25,859 nt of DNA from DAOTWY01 sp003696565 (GTDB taxonomy: Bacteria > Chloroflexota > Anaerolineae > Aggregatilineales > Phototrophicaceae), in NCBI GenBank assembly GCA_034435635.1, contig DAOTWY010000003.1:1-25859 (forward strand), read 5' to 3'. How positions within the stretch are numbered: position 1 is the stretch's first letter; each line of letters begins with the position of its first letter. The notes below the pieces were generated by a model. The model ran no database searches, had not been told where the DNA came from, and saw only the letters and a program-made list of their open reading frames with translations. Below, in pieces: positions 7,256 through 14,179 of the stretch. A program made the position numbers and the translations under genes.

Positions 7256-8374
7256 CTAGTATGGTAAAGTAATACGGAATGTACTGCCTTTACCTAGTTC
7301 GCTTTCAACAGAAATGTAACCATTATGTTGTTCTGCAATAGCAAATGCAATAGAAAGTCCTAAACCGTTGCCGTCGGCTTGCATATGCTCTTTACGGCGA
7401 ACACGATAGAATGCTTCAAAAAGATGAGGAATGTCCTCCGATGGAATGCCTAAACCAGTATCTTCCACTTCAATTGTCAAATGTTGACCATCAGCGTAAG
7501 TACGAATGGCAACATGTCCTTGTGGTGGCGTGTATTTGATAGCGTTTGAAATAACGTTACAAACACATTGTTGCATTCGGTGGGGATCAATTTGTAATGT
7601 GATGTCATGATCGGGTGGCGTAAGGGTATATGAGATTTCTTTTTGTTTTGCTTGGAATACAAATTCCTGAAAACATCGATGTAAAAAACTATTAAGTGAG
7701 GTAGGCTGAAGTCGAATATTAGTGCCAGATTCCATCTGCATCAAGTCAAGCATATCAGTAACGAGTTCCATGATACGTTGAATTGCTTGCCGAATACCGT
7801 TAACATAACCAAGAATTTCTTCATTATTGCATTGATGGCAATGTTCTTCAATTAGCCCAACATAACCGGTAATGGTTGCAAGAGGATTTTTGAGATCATG
7901 TGTGGCTGCACGGATGAATTGATTTTTGACGCGGTTAATTGAAGCAAAATATTGGCGTTCTCGTTGCACAATTTCTTCAATATGGCGTTGTTGCTGGCTT
8001 AATGTAATCTGATTTTGGACACGTGCGGCAACCTCTTCATGACGAAATGGCTTAGTAATATAATCTACACCGCCAGCCTCAAACCCACGTATGATGTCTT
8101 CTGTGTTGCCCATTGCGCTCAAAAATATAACGGGAATAGTACGAGTCCTTTGATCTGCTTTGAGTGAACGACAAATCGTATATCCGTCTATATCTGGCAT
8201 TCGTACATCAAGCAGGATAAGATCAGGCTTAATCATTGCGGCTGTTTCAATTGCCTTGGTGCTATCTGATTCGGTGAATACCTGGTATTCTTTACGTTTA
8301 AGTAACTCAGAAAGAACTTGAATATTAACAGGATTGTCATCAATTACTAACACATTCCCTTTAATTTTAGTCAT
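7256..8374 (-). CDS. Hybrid response regulator-histidine kinase (REC-HisKA-HATPase_c), soluble
   Basis: The order is inverted relative to ordinary hybrid kinases: an N-terminal receiver, then the kinase core. Numbered from the ATG at 8374 (372 residues), the receiver (about 6-120) has the acidic pair in VLVIDDNP, phospho-acceptor D56 in LILLDVRMPD, and K108 in YITKPF. The HisKA helix has H159 in ATHDLKNPLAT. The HATPase_c domain has the N box around N273-N277 (CNVISNAIKYTPP), the G1 box EDTGLGIP (about 304-311) and the G2 box GNGLGLSIA (about 335-343). No membrane segment or extra sensor domain is present. It is probably cytosolic and controlled by phosphorylation of its own receiver. A longer frame opens at a TTG at 8404. 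Neither start has a good ribosome binding site; I prefer the ATG. No cognate partner lies in the window. Confidence 0.9.
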   Translation of the reverse strand: MTKIKGNVLVIDDNPVNIQVLSELLKRKEYQVFTESDSTKAIETAAMIKPDLILLDVRMPDIDGYTICRSLKADQRTRTIPVIFLSAMGNTEDIIRGFEAGGVDYITKPFRHEEVAARVQNQITLSQQQRHIEEIVQRERQYFASINRVKNQFIRAATHDLKNPLATITGYVGLIEEHCHQCNNEEILGYVNGIRQAIQRIMELVTDMLDLMQMESGTNIRLQPTSLNSFLHRCFQEFVFQAKQKEISYTLTPPDHDITLQIDPHRMQQCVCNVISNAIKYTPPQGHVAIRTYADGQHLTIEVEDTGLGIPSEDIPHLFEAFYRVRRKEHMQADGNGLGLSIAFAIAEQHNGYISVESELGKGSTFRITLPY

Positions 8375-8481
8375 AGTGATTTTTTGGGTATCATCAGCTG
8401 TCAAAAGTCATCATAGCCATTTTAGCATAATTTACAAAATTAGCTTTTTTTAGATCATCAGTAAGTTGGTTTATGAGATAT

Positions 8482-8499
8482 TTAGGACAATATTCCTAA
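8482..8499. promoter_or_regulatory. Inverted repeat overlapping a candidate promoter of the M24-RidA-LLM operon
   Basis: TTAGGA (8482-8487) and TCCTAA (8494-8499) are a perfect 6-bp inverted repeat with spacer CAATAT, 33 bases before the start at 8532. The spacer could be a -10 box (8488-8493), paired with TTGGTT at 8466-8471 at a 16-base spacing. A repeat centred on a -10 would suit a repressor site. Evidence is by pattern only. Confidence 0.3.
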
Positions 8500-8531
8500 T
8501 TGAACGGTAGTGTTTATTTAAGAAGGGGCTT

Positions 8532-9677
8532 ATGGATTACAATACAAGAATTGAGGCGTTTCAAACACGGTTAGCTGAACAAGCTGATGTTGCTTTTTTC
8601 CCTATCTCGGCTGATTTACAATACTTAATGGGAATACCACGTGATATTCCTAATTTTGGTGCTGTTATACATCCTGGTGCATGGTTGGAAGGTGCCTGGC
8701 TGACATCAAAACATCCACCGATTTTGCCATTACCGCGTATGACTGCTGAATTTGGTGGTTTGGAACGGATAAAAGGTGTTGAAATCCGAGTACTTGGGGA
8801 TTGGGATGATCCTGCACAAATGGTGCGGGATATCTTAAATGGTTTCAACTTGCCCCCAAAACCACGAGTTGCTATCGGCGATAAGACATCTGGTGAGACA
8901 ATTATTCAACTTCAACAGATTTTACCGGATGCAGTGTTTGTATCTGCCACAGATATTCTCCGCCCGCTGCGTGTGATTAAATCTGAGGAAGAAATTGCTA
9001 TTATGCGCCGTGCCGGTGAAATCACTGAGGCTGCCTTTAAGGATGTGATTGCTAAATTAAAACATGGCATGACAGAACTAGAACTGATTAGTGAGGTTGA
9101 TTTTCAACTTCGCAGACATGGCTCTTTGGGACCGTCATTTGTGACATCGTTATATAATTCTGCTCCTAAACATCCTTTGTTGTTTGGTGATCGAATGGAA
9201 ACATGGAAACGAGTTTTAAATCCCCCCGTCTCAATTTTATTTGATTTTGGGGCTATATATGAAGGATTTTGTTATGATTTTGGACGTACAGCCTTTTTTG
9301 GTGAGCCAAATAATGAAATGAAGCGAATACACCAAGTGGTGATGCAAGCTCAAGCGGCGGGAATTGCTGCCATGAAAGCTGGAGAAGTGACCGCTGAAGC
9401 AGTAGATGCAGCAGCGCGTGCAGTCATCGAAGATGCCGGCTATGGTGCGATGTTTCGTCATCGCTTGGGGCATGGTATTGGTATGGATGTTCACGAGCCA
9501 CCATTTTTGACTCAAACAGATAAAACAGTATTGCAAGCTGGAATGTTATTTACTGTTGAACCGAGTATTATGCAGTATCATGACTTTTCAGCGCGGGTGG
9601 AAGATGTCGTAGTGGTTCGTGCTCACGGTGGCGAGCCGTTAACAATGGGCTATCAAGATTTAATTGTGGTGGAATAA
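8532..9677 (+). CDS. M24 family metallopeptidase (Xaa-Pro aminopeptidase / creatinase fold)
   Basis: The 381-residue protein has the two-domain layout of the family: an N-terminal creatinase-like domain (about 1-145) and a pita-bread catalytic domain (about 155-380). All five dimetal ligands are visible: D238 (ILFDFG), D249 (CYDFG), H314 (RLGHGIG), E343 (FTVEPS) and E357 (RVEDVV). HRLGHGIGMDVHEPPF is a strong match to the X-Pro peptidase signature. An AAGGGG ribosome binding site is about seven bases upstream. The family includes prolidases, aminopeptidase P, creatinase and the DMSP lyase DddP, so an amide or C-N hydrolysing role on a small metabolite is as possible as peptide cleavage. Its stop abuts the RidA start, and the LLM oxidoreductase overlaps RidA, so the three genes form one unit. 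Confidence 0.92.
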   Translation: MDYNTRIEAFQTRLAEQADVAFFPISADLQYLMGIPRDIPNFGAVIHPGAWLEGAWLTSKHPPILPLPRMTAEFGGLERIKGVEIRVLGDWDDPAQMVRDILNGFNLPPKPRVAIGDKTSGETIIQLQQILPDAVFVSATDILRPLRVIKSEEEIAIMRRAGEITEAAFKDVIAKLKHGMTELELISEVDFQLRRHGSLGPSFVTSLYNSAPKHPLLFGDRMETWKRVLNPPVSILFDFGAIYEGFCYDFGRTAFFGEPNNEMKRIHQVVMQAQAAGIAAMKAGEVTAEAVDAAARAVIEDAGYGAMFRHRLGHGIGMDVHEPPFLTQTDKTVLQAGMLFTVEPSIMQYHDFSARVEDVVVVRAHGGEPLTMGYQDLIVVE

Positions 9678-10067
9678 ATGATGCGACAAAATATTAGTTC
9701 TGGAACAAAATGGGAACAACTGGCGGGATATTCCCGCGCGGTGAAAATTGGGCAGATGGTGTTTGTTTCTGGCACAACAGCAACTGATGATAATGGACAA
9801 GTTGTTGGTGTTGGGGATGCTTATGCACAAACAATATTTATCATCCAAAAAATAGAACGCGCACTAAAGCAAGCCGGTGCATCGTTAGATGATGTTGTGC
9901 GAACGCGAGTTTATTTAACTGATGTATCTCATTGGGAGGCTGTGGCACGTGCTCATGCCACATTTTTCGCTGATATTCGACCTGCAAACACCATGCTAGA
10001 AATTAGCCGATTGATTGGCGATGAGTATTTGGTGGAAATCGAGGTTGATGCGGTGGTGAACTCGTGA
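9678..10067 (+). CDS. RidA family (YjgF/YER057c/UK114) enamine/imine deaminase-like protein
   Basis: The 129-residue length and whole-chain pattern fit RidA: FVSGTTATDDNGQVVG in the middle, VVRTRVYLTDVSHW with the conserved Arg, the RPANTMLEIS segment, and the C-terminal VEIEVDAV strand holding the conserved Glu. Family members form trimers and hydrolyse reactive 2-aminoacrylate-type imines or, in specific pathways such as Rut pyrimidine breakdown (RutC), act on pathway intermediates. Two ATGs (9678 and 9681) are possible. GGTGGA is 4 or 7 bases away, so 9681 may be the true start. There is no gap from the M24 gene, and the LLM gene starts inside its last codons. This tight coupling argues for a pathway-specific role rather than general housekeeping. 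Confidence 0.93.
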   Translation: MMRQNISSGTKWEQLAGYSRAVKIGQMVFVSGTTATDDNGQVVGVGDAYAQTIFIIQKIERALKQAGASLDDVVRTRVYLTDVSHWEAVARAHATFFADIRPANTMLEISRLIGDEYLVEIEVDAVVNS

Positions 10068-11065
10068 AATTTAGCTTGCGATTAAACAACGATCGCCCTG
10101 TTGCTGAATATGTTCGATTGGCTCAAGCGGCAGAAGCAGCCGGTTTTGATCAGTTTTGGGTTAGTAATGATCTATTTTTGCGATCAGCTCCAGTGATCTT
10201 AACTGCTGTTGCAGCAGTTACTACTCGAATTGAAATCGGTACATGTATTTTGAATCCTTACACAATAAATCCGGCGGAGATTGCCATGTTGGCTGCCACG
10301 TTGGATGAGTATTCCTCTGGTCGATTTAATCTAGGGTTATCGTCTGGTGCTGGTGAATTCTTAAAGTGGATTGGTATAAAACAAACTTTTCCTAGAACAA
10401 CTGTTGTAGAATCTGTAGAGGCGATCAATCGTTTGTTACTAGGTGAGCATGTTCGTCTAGAAGGGCAATTCTTACAATGGATAGATGAGGCGTATCTACG
10501 GTTTGGAGTGCAAAGGCGGGTGCCTATTTACATTGGTGCCATGAGTCCGCGTATGTTGGGTGAAATTGGTAGAATTGCTGATGGTGGTTTGCCACTTTTA
10601 TTCCCACCTGAGCATTATCAAAACGTGCTACCATACATTCAGCAGGGGGCGAAAGAAGCTAACCGTAACTTGGACGATATTGATATAGCCGCGTGTATTT
10701 GGGTTTCAATTTCTGACGATCGACAAGCGGCTGAGGATGTATTAAAAGAGAAGATTGCCTATTATGGGCATGCACTAAGTCCACTTATTTGGGACCAACT
10801 TGGTGTCACAAAAGCTGATTTTGCTGATATTGAACAGGCTGTGATGGTAGAGCAGAATATGCAAAAAGCTAAATCGTTGGTTACACCTGCGATGCTAAAT
10901 ATTGGTATTGCCGGCAACAGTCATGATTTAATTACACGCCTTGAAAAACTTGCAGCATTAGGCGTAAAACATATCAGCTTTGGTCCACCTCTCGGTCCCG
11001 ATTTATTCGCGGCTGTTCAAACTATTGGACGGGATGTTATTCCGTATTTCGCTTCACATCAATAA
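10064..11065 (+). CDS. LLM class (luciferase-like) flavin/F420-dependent oxidoreductase
   Basis: The protein has 333 residues in a single luciferase-like TIM barrel. Recognisable segments are YVRLAQAAEAAGFDQFWVSND near residues 16-36, TRIEIGTCILNPYTINP near 56-72, the SSGRFNLGLSSGAGEF strand-loop near 87-102, and VPIYIGAMSPRMLGEIGRIADG near 155-176. The segment pattern is closest to the F420-dependent, methylene-H4MPT-reductase-like branch. Without structure or alignment, FMN use cannot be excluded. It starts with GTG at 10064, overlapping the RidA stop by four bases (GTGA), which indicates translational coupling. It faces a second LLM gene with a six-base gap. The substrate is unknown. The company of RidA and M24 suggests oxidation of a nitrogen-containing small molecule. 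Confidence 0.9.
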   Translation: MKFSLRLNNDRPVAEYVRLAQAAEAAGFDQFWVSNDLFLRSAPVILTAVAAVTTRIEIGTCILNPYTINPAEIAMLAATLDEYSSGRFNLGLSSGAGEFLKWIGIKQTFPRTTVVESVEAINRLLLGEHVRLEGQFLQWIDEAYLRFGVQRRVPIYIGAMSPRMLGEIGRIADGGLPLLFPPEHYQNVLPYIQQGAKEANRNLDDIDIAACIWVSISDDRQAAEDVLKEKIAYYGHALSPLIWDQLGVTKADFADIEQAVMVEQNMQKAKSLVTPAMLNIGIAGNSHDLITRLEKLAALGVKHISFGPPLGPDLFAAVQTIGRDVIPYFASHQ

Positions 11066-11071
11066 TGGGCT

Positions 11072-11938
11072 TTACCACCCAATAAAATCTTTAAAAGTCC
11101 TTAACTGATTAATTTGTTTATCGACAGTATCTAATCCGGCGTGCAGGGGGTTTACACATAAATGTGTCATACCCAGGTCACGCCAGGTTTGGATATATGT
11201 TTCCCATGTTGACTGATTTTGTGAACTGATATTCAAGCGAACATCTATACCAAAATTGTCGCGTGTGCGCTCTGCTTCTTCCAAATATATGTTTAGTTTA
11301 TCGGTTAACTGTTTGGCGGAATCTAATGGCATCGTGTTTGGAAGCCAACCATCACCTAGACGAGCTATACGTTGCAACACAATATCCGCACCACCACCGA
11401 ACCAAATCGGTATTGGGCGTTGTATGGGAAGTGGATTCAAACCAGCATCTTCTATATGATCAAACTCTCCATTAAATGTCACAAGTGGTTCTGTCCATAA
11501 GCGGCGAAGAAGATCGACTTGTTCTTCGGATCGCTTACCACGTGTTGTGAAATTTTGCCCAAGCGCATCATATTCTACCTTGTTCCAACCCACACCGATG
11601 CCCAGACGTAACCGTCCATTAGATAGCACGTCAACTTCTGCAGCTTGTTTAGCAACAAGAGCAGTTTGTCGTTGGGGTAGGATTAAAATTCCTGTTACGA
11701 ATTCTAGTTTTTGTGTTAATCCTGCTAAGTAGCCAAACAATACAAAAGGCTCATGAAAGGCATGTTGATAGGTATACGGACCATGCCATCCACCGGCACG
11801 GTTTGGATTTGCACCAAGGACGTGTTCATAAGTTAAGAGGTAATCGTATCCTAGATTCTCTGCCGCCTGAACATAATCACGAATAGCAATTGGATCAGGT
11901 GGCAATTCATATTGTGGGAACACAAAGCCATATTTCAT
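11072..11938 (-). CDS. LLM class F420-dependent oxidoreductase (second copy, convergent)
   Basis: The 288-residue protein begins MKYGFVFPQYEL, the usual opening of the TIGR03619-type F420-dependent LLM group. FVTGILILPQRQTALVAKQAAEVDVLS follows in parts (about residues 78-105), then GRLRLGIGVGWNKVEYDALG (about 107-126) and IPIWFGGGADIVLQRIARLGDGW (about 175-197). These are the hallmark barrel segments. The start at 11938 is chosen because GGAG lies about seven bases upstream. A longer reading from 11971 has no such site and adds 11 atypical residues. It is convergent with the other LLM gene and clearly diverged from it, so it is not a recent duplicate. Whether it works with the M24-RidA-LLM operon is unknown. 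It lies 95 bases downstream of the SLC13 gene on the same strand. Confidence 0.9.
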   Translation of the reverse strand: MKYGFVFPQYELPPDPIAIRDYVQAAENLGYDYLLTYEHVLGANPNRAGGWHGPYTYQHAFHEPFVLFGYLAGLTQKLEFVTGILILPQRQTALVAKQAAEVDVLSNGRLRLGIGVGWNKVEYDALGQNFTTRGKRSEEQVDLLRRLWTEPLVTFNGEFDHIEDAGLNPLPIQRPIPIWFGGGADIVLQRIARLGDGWLPNTMPLDSAKQLTDKLNIYLEEAERTRDNFGIDVRLNISSQNQSTWETYIQTWRDLGMTHLCVNPLHAGLDTVDKQINQLRTFKDFIGW

Positions 11939-12033
11939 CAAAATCTCCGTATTCAATAACTGCTCAATCAAACCAGGTAATGATTAACCAGTGTAAATAA
12001 CTTTTATCCAATTAATACTCTAACCTGTGCAGA

Positions 12034-13941
12034 TTAGAATGGGAAGAATATAGGGATAATGATTACCGAGATGATAAATCCAATTACAATCAAAGGTAAA
12101 CCAACTTTTGTGAAATCAGCAAACTTGTATTGCCCTGCACCCAAAACCAACGTGTTTACAGGTGATGCTACTGGCGATGCAAATGCCATGGATGCCCCTA
12201 ATGCAACAGACATCAGTAAACTGTATGGTGTGATTTGTAATCTATCTGCAATTTGTAGTGCAATAGGTGCCAATAAAACCGCTGTTGCTGTGTTAGAAAG
12301 AACTTGTGTTAGCACGGCTGTCAATAAAAACAACACCCCAACAATAATACGTGGATTAGCACTCCCTACGCTGTTCTGAACTTGTAATGCGATCTCATTT
12401 ACCAACCCAACTTCAGTAAGGGCTGTTGCCATGGGTAACATCCCGCCAATGAGCAAGATGCTTTTCCAATCAATTGATTCATACGCTTCGTCCATTGTCA
12501 GGCAGCCAGTTAATATGATAGCCAATGCAGCCAATAAACTAGCTGTAACTAGAGGCAAAATCTCAAACATTAAGATGATAAGCATCGTCGCCATGATTGC
12601 AGCTGCAACCGGGGCTTTGTTGGTATTAGTATTATCAATCATGGTTTCTGGTTGACCCATGACAACAAAGTCAGAACGTTGTTTTTTTAATGCCATAATA
12701 TCATGCCATAACCCCCTAACAAGCAGAATGTCACCAAAGCGGAATGTTGTCTTTTTGATATCTGGTGGCTCGGACGCACCAGGGCGTTTAATGCCTAGCA
12801 CAGTTAGGTTATATGATGGACCAAATCGTACTTGACGTAGAGTTTTGCCGATAAGCGAAGAGCGTGGTGGCAAAACAACTTCTGCTACGCCAATTTGTCG
12901 ATTAACCAGAGTCTCTTTTGTGTCTTCCGGTGGGGATTCAAATGAAAGATTGTGTGAGTATGCCAAATTACGGATAGCTGCTTCCTGCCCTTGTAGAACT
13001 AGAATGTCATCAGCATGAAGCACTGTTTGCGCAGTGGGAAAGATGTGGGTTAGACCCGCTGTTTCAATCATAATACGTTGTTTACCGAACTGTGCTACTG
13101 GACGCAATTGGTTGCTGCGGATGATCTCTACAACGGTAATATCATAATCGCGGCGAATACGGGTATCACCTAATGCTACACCAACTAGTTTTGAATCGGG
13201 TTGAATCCGAAGATAAGCTAAATTCCCATTTAATCCGTAAGAATCCATAAGTTCTTGCGGATTGTCAGGTGTCAGTTCTTCAATATCTGGCTTGTAGTCG
13301 GGTAATAAACGCCGCCCGATAGTAGCCATAAACAACACGCCACCAATCAACAAGGGAGCACCGACGAGCGTGAAATCAAAAAATTGAAAAACATGGAACG
13401 TCTCTAACCCGTTAGCAATCCGCTCCACGTTGGCAGCTTTGAGTGCGTCTGCCATGATAATATTAGGGGGAGTCCCAATTAATGTCATAGCTCCACCTAA
13501 AGAAGCAGCGAATGCCAAAGGAATCAGCAATTTAGATGGGCTAATCTTTGCACTATATGCCAGTCCAACAATCGCTGGAAGCAATACTGCTACAGTACCG
13601 GTGTTGCTCATCACGCCTGAAAGCAAAGCAGTAGCTACCATAATCACAACAATCAAGCGTTTTTCATCACTACCAGCAATCCCCAAAATACGCCTGCCGA
13701 TCATACTAGCTAATCCAGTTTGTAAAACTGCTCCACCAACAATAAAGAGTGCAGCAATTGTTATAAGTGCAGAACTGGAAAATCCTGCAATAGCCTGTTC
13801 TGGTGTTAGGATGCCAGTTAGCGTTAAACAGACAACTACCCCTAATGCAACAACATCAACCCGTAGCCATTCAGTAATAAAAAGAAAAATTGCAACAGCT
13901 AATATGGCAATAACCACCCACATGTCATTTGTTAATTCCAT
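12034..13941 (-). CDS. SLC13/DASS family anion permease with two internal RCK_C (TrkA-C) domains
   Basis: The protein has 635 residues: an N-terminal membrane block (about 5-205), a cytoplasmic insert of two RCK_C-type domains (about 225-300 and 345-425), then a second membrane block (about 445-630). Transport signatures are SNTGTVAVLLPAIVGLA with GGAMTLIGTPPNIIMADALK in the first half and LSNTATAVLLAPIALQIADRL with FASPVASPVNTLVLGAG in the second, the pseudo-repeated SNT hairpins of divalent-anion symporters. The insert matches SAC1-like relatives linked to sulfate or sulfur status in algae and cyanobacteria; other members carry dicarboxylates or phosphate. RCK_C domains usually bind small regulatory ligands. 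The start has AAGGA about nine bases upstream. Sulfate is a reasonable guess given the sulfur operon about 6 kb away, but there is no direct link. Confidence 0.9.
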   Translation of the reverse strand: MELTNDMWVVIAILAVAIFLFITEWLRVDVVALGVVVCLTLTGILTPEQAIAGFSSSALITIAALFIVGGAVLQTGLASMIGRRILGIAGSDEKRLIVVIMVATALLSGVMSNTGTVAVLLPAIVGLAYSAKISPSKLLIPLAFAASLGGAMTLIGTPPNIIMADALKAANVERIANGLETFHVFQFFDFTLVGAPLLIGGVLFMATIGRRLLPDYKPDIEELTPDNPQELMDSYGLNGNLAYLRIQPDSKLVGVALGDTRIRRDYDITVVEIIRSNQLRPVAQFGKQRIMIETAGLTHIFPTAQTVLHADDILVLQGQEAAIRNLAYSHNLSFESPPEDTKETLVNRQIGVAEVVLPPRSSLIGKTLRQVRFGPSYNLTVLGIKRPGASEPPDIKKTTFRFGDILLVRGLWHDIMALKKQRSDFVVMGQPETMIDNTNTNKAPVAAAIMATMLIILMFEILPLVTASLLAALAIILTGCLTMDEAYESIDWKSILLIGGMLPMATALTEVGLVNEIALQVQNSVGSANPRIIVGVLFLLTAVLTQVLSNTATAVLLAPIALQIADRLQITPYSLLMSVALGASMAFASPVASPVNTLVLGAGQYKFADFTKVGLPLIVIGFIISVIIIPIFFPF

Positions 13942-14011
13942 ACTTGCTCATCCTTTTTTATGATGATAAAGCGCGTTTGTAAAAAGTAATTTTTTGTGGG
14001 TGATTTTATTC

Positions 14012-14040
14012 TAAATACGTTACAATGATCTATAAATCAA
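14012..14040 (-). promoter_or_regulatory. Candidate promoter of the SLC13 permease gene
   Basis: On the minus strand TTGATT (14040-14035), a 17-base spacer and TATTTA (14017-14012) lie about 70 bases before the permease ATG. The -35 matches the consensus at four of six positions and the -10 at four of six. A plus-strand TACAAT at 14021-14026 overlaps it and could serve the small ORF at 14059. Confidence 0.35.
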
Positions 14041-14058
14041 CAGTTTTGAGGTAGTGAT

Positions 14059-14130
14059 ATGCCTACCCAAATTAAAGTGACAAATGCCATTTTGATCGGT
14101 GCGCTTATTAAGATGGATATATTATTATAA
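14059..14130 (+). CDS. Small ORF (23 codons) with strong ribosome binding site, possible small protein
   Basis: ATG at 14059 opens a 23-residue frame ending in TAA at 14128-14130. It begins MPTQIKVTNAILIGALIK and then reads MDILL. GAGGT (14048-14052) lies six bases upstream, a near-ideal ribosome binding site, and TACAAT at 14021-14026 could be its -10. The product has a basic, polar start and a hydrophobic second half too short for a standard membrane helix. It could be a real small peptide, a leader peptide, or the surviving 5' end of a decayed gene, since the region after the stop has no continuing frame I recognise. A chance ORF is also possible. Confidence 0.3.
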   Translation: MPTQIKVTNAILIGALIKMDILL

Positions 14131-14142
14131 AGATAGAAGGTC

Positions 14143-14167
14143 GGGCACCCCTTAATGTGGGATGCCC
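14143..14167 (-). terminator. Hairpin after sucB, probable terminator of the sucAB operon
   Basis: GGGCACCCC (14143-14151) and GGGATGCCC (14159-14167) form a nine-pair stem with one mismatch and a seven-base loop. It starts 12 bases beyond the sucB stop on the minus strand. The following T-rich stretch is interrupted (CCTTCTATCTTTAT), so it is a moderate rather than strong intrinsic terminator. It may also stop transcription of the small plus-strand ORF. Confidence 0.5.
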
Positions 14168-14179
14168 TCGGAGTGTGTT

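Noticed and set aside
7240..7258. GCGAG...CTCGC inverted repeat between the kinase and CoA-transferase genes
   Set aside because: It is a five-base stem with no T-run on either side and no promoter element nearby, so it is too weak to call a terminator or operator.
11068..11085. Small TGGG...CCCA hairpin between the convergent LLM genes as a bidirectional terminator
   Set aside because: The stem has only four secure pairs and no T-run follows on either strand.
12015..12036. CTAATCT...AGGTTAG dyad after the SLC13 stop codon
   Set aside because: It forms a seven-pair stem with a wobble but no T-tract follows. It may be chance in AT-rich sequence.
13430..13963. Long plus-strand open frame (177 codons) opposite the SLC13 gene
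   Set aside because: It mirrors the membrane helices of the permease on the other strand. It has a low-complexity Ala/Ile/Thr composition and no ribosome binding site, so it is an antisense shadow.
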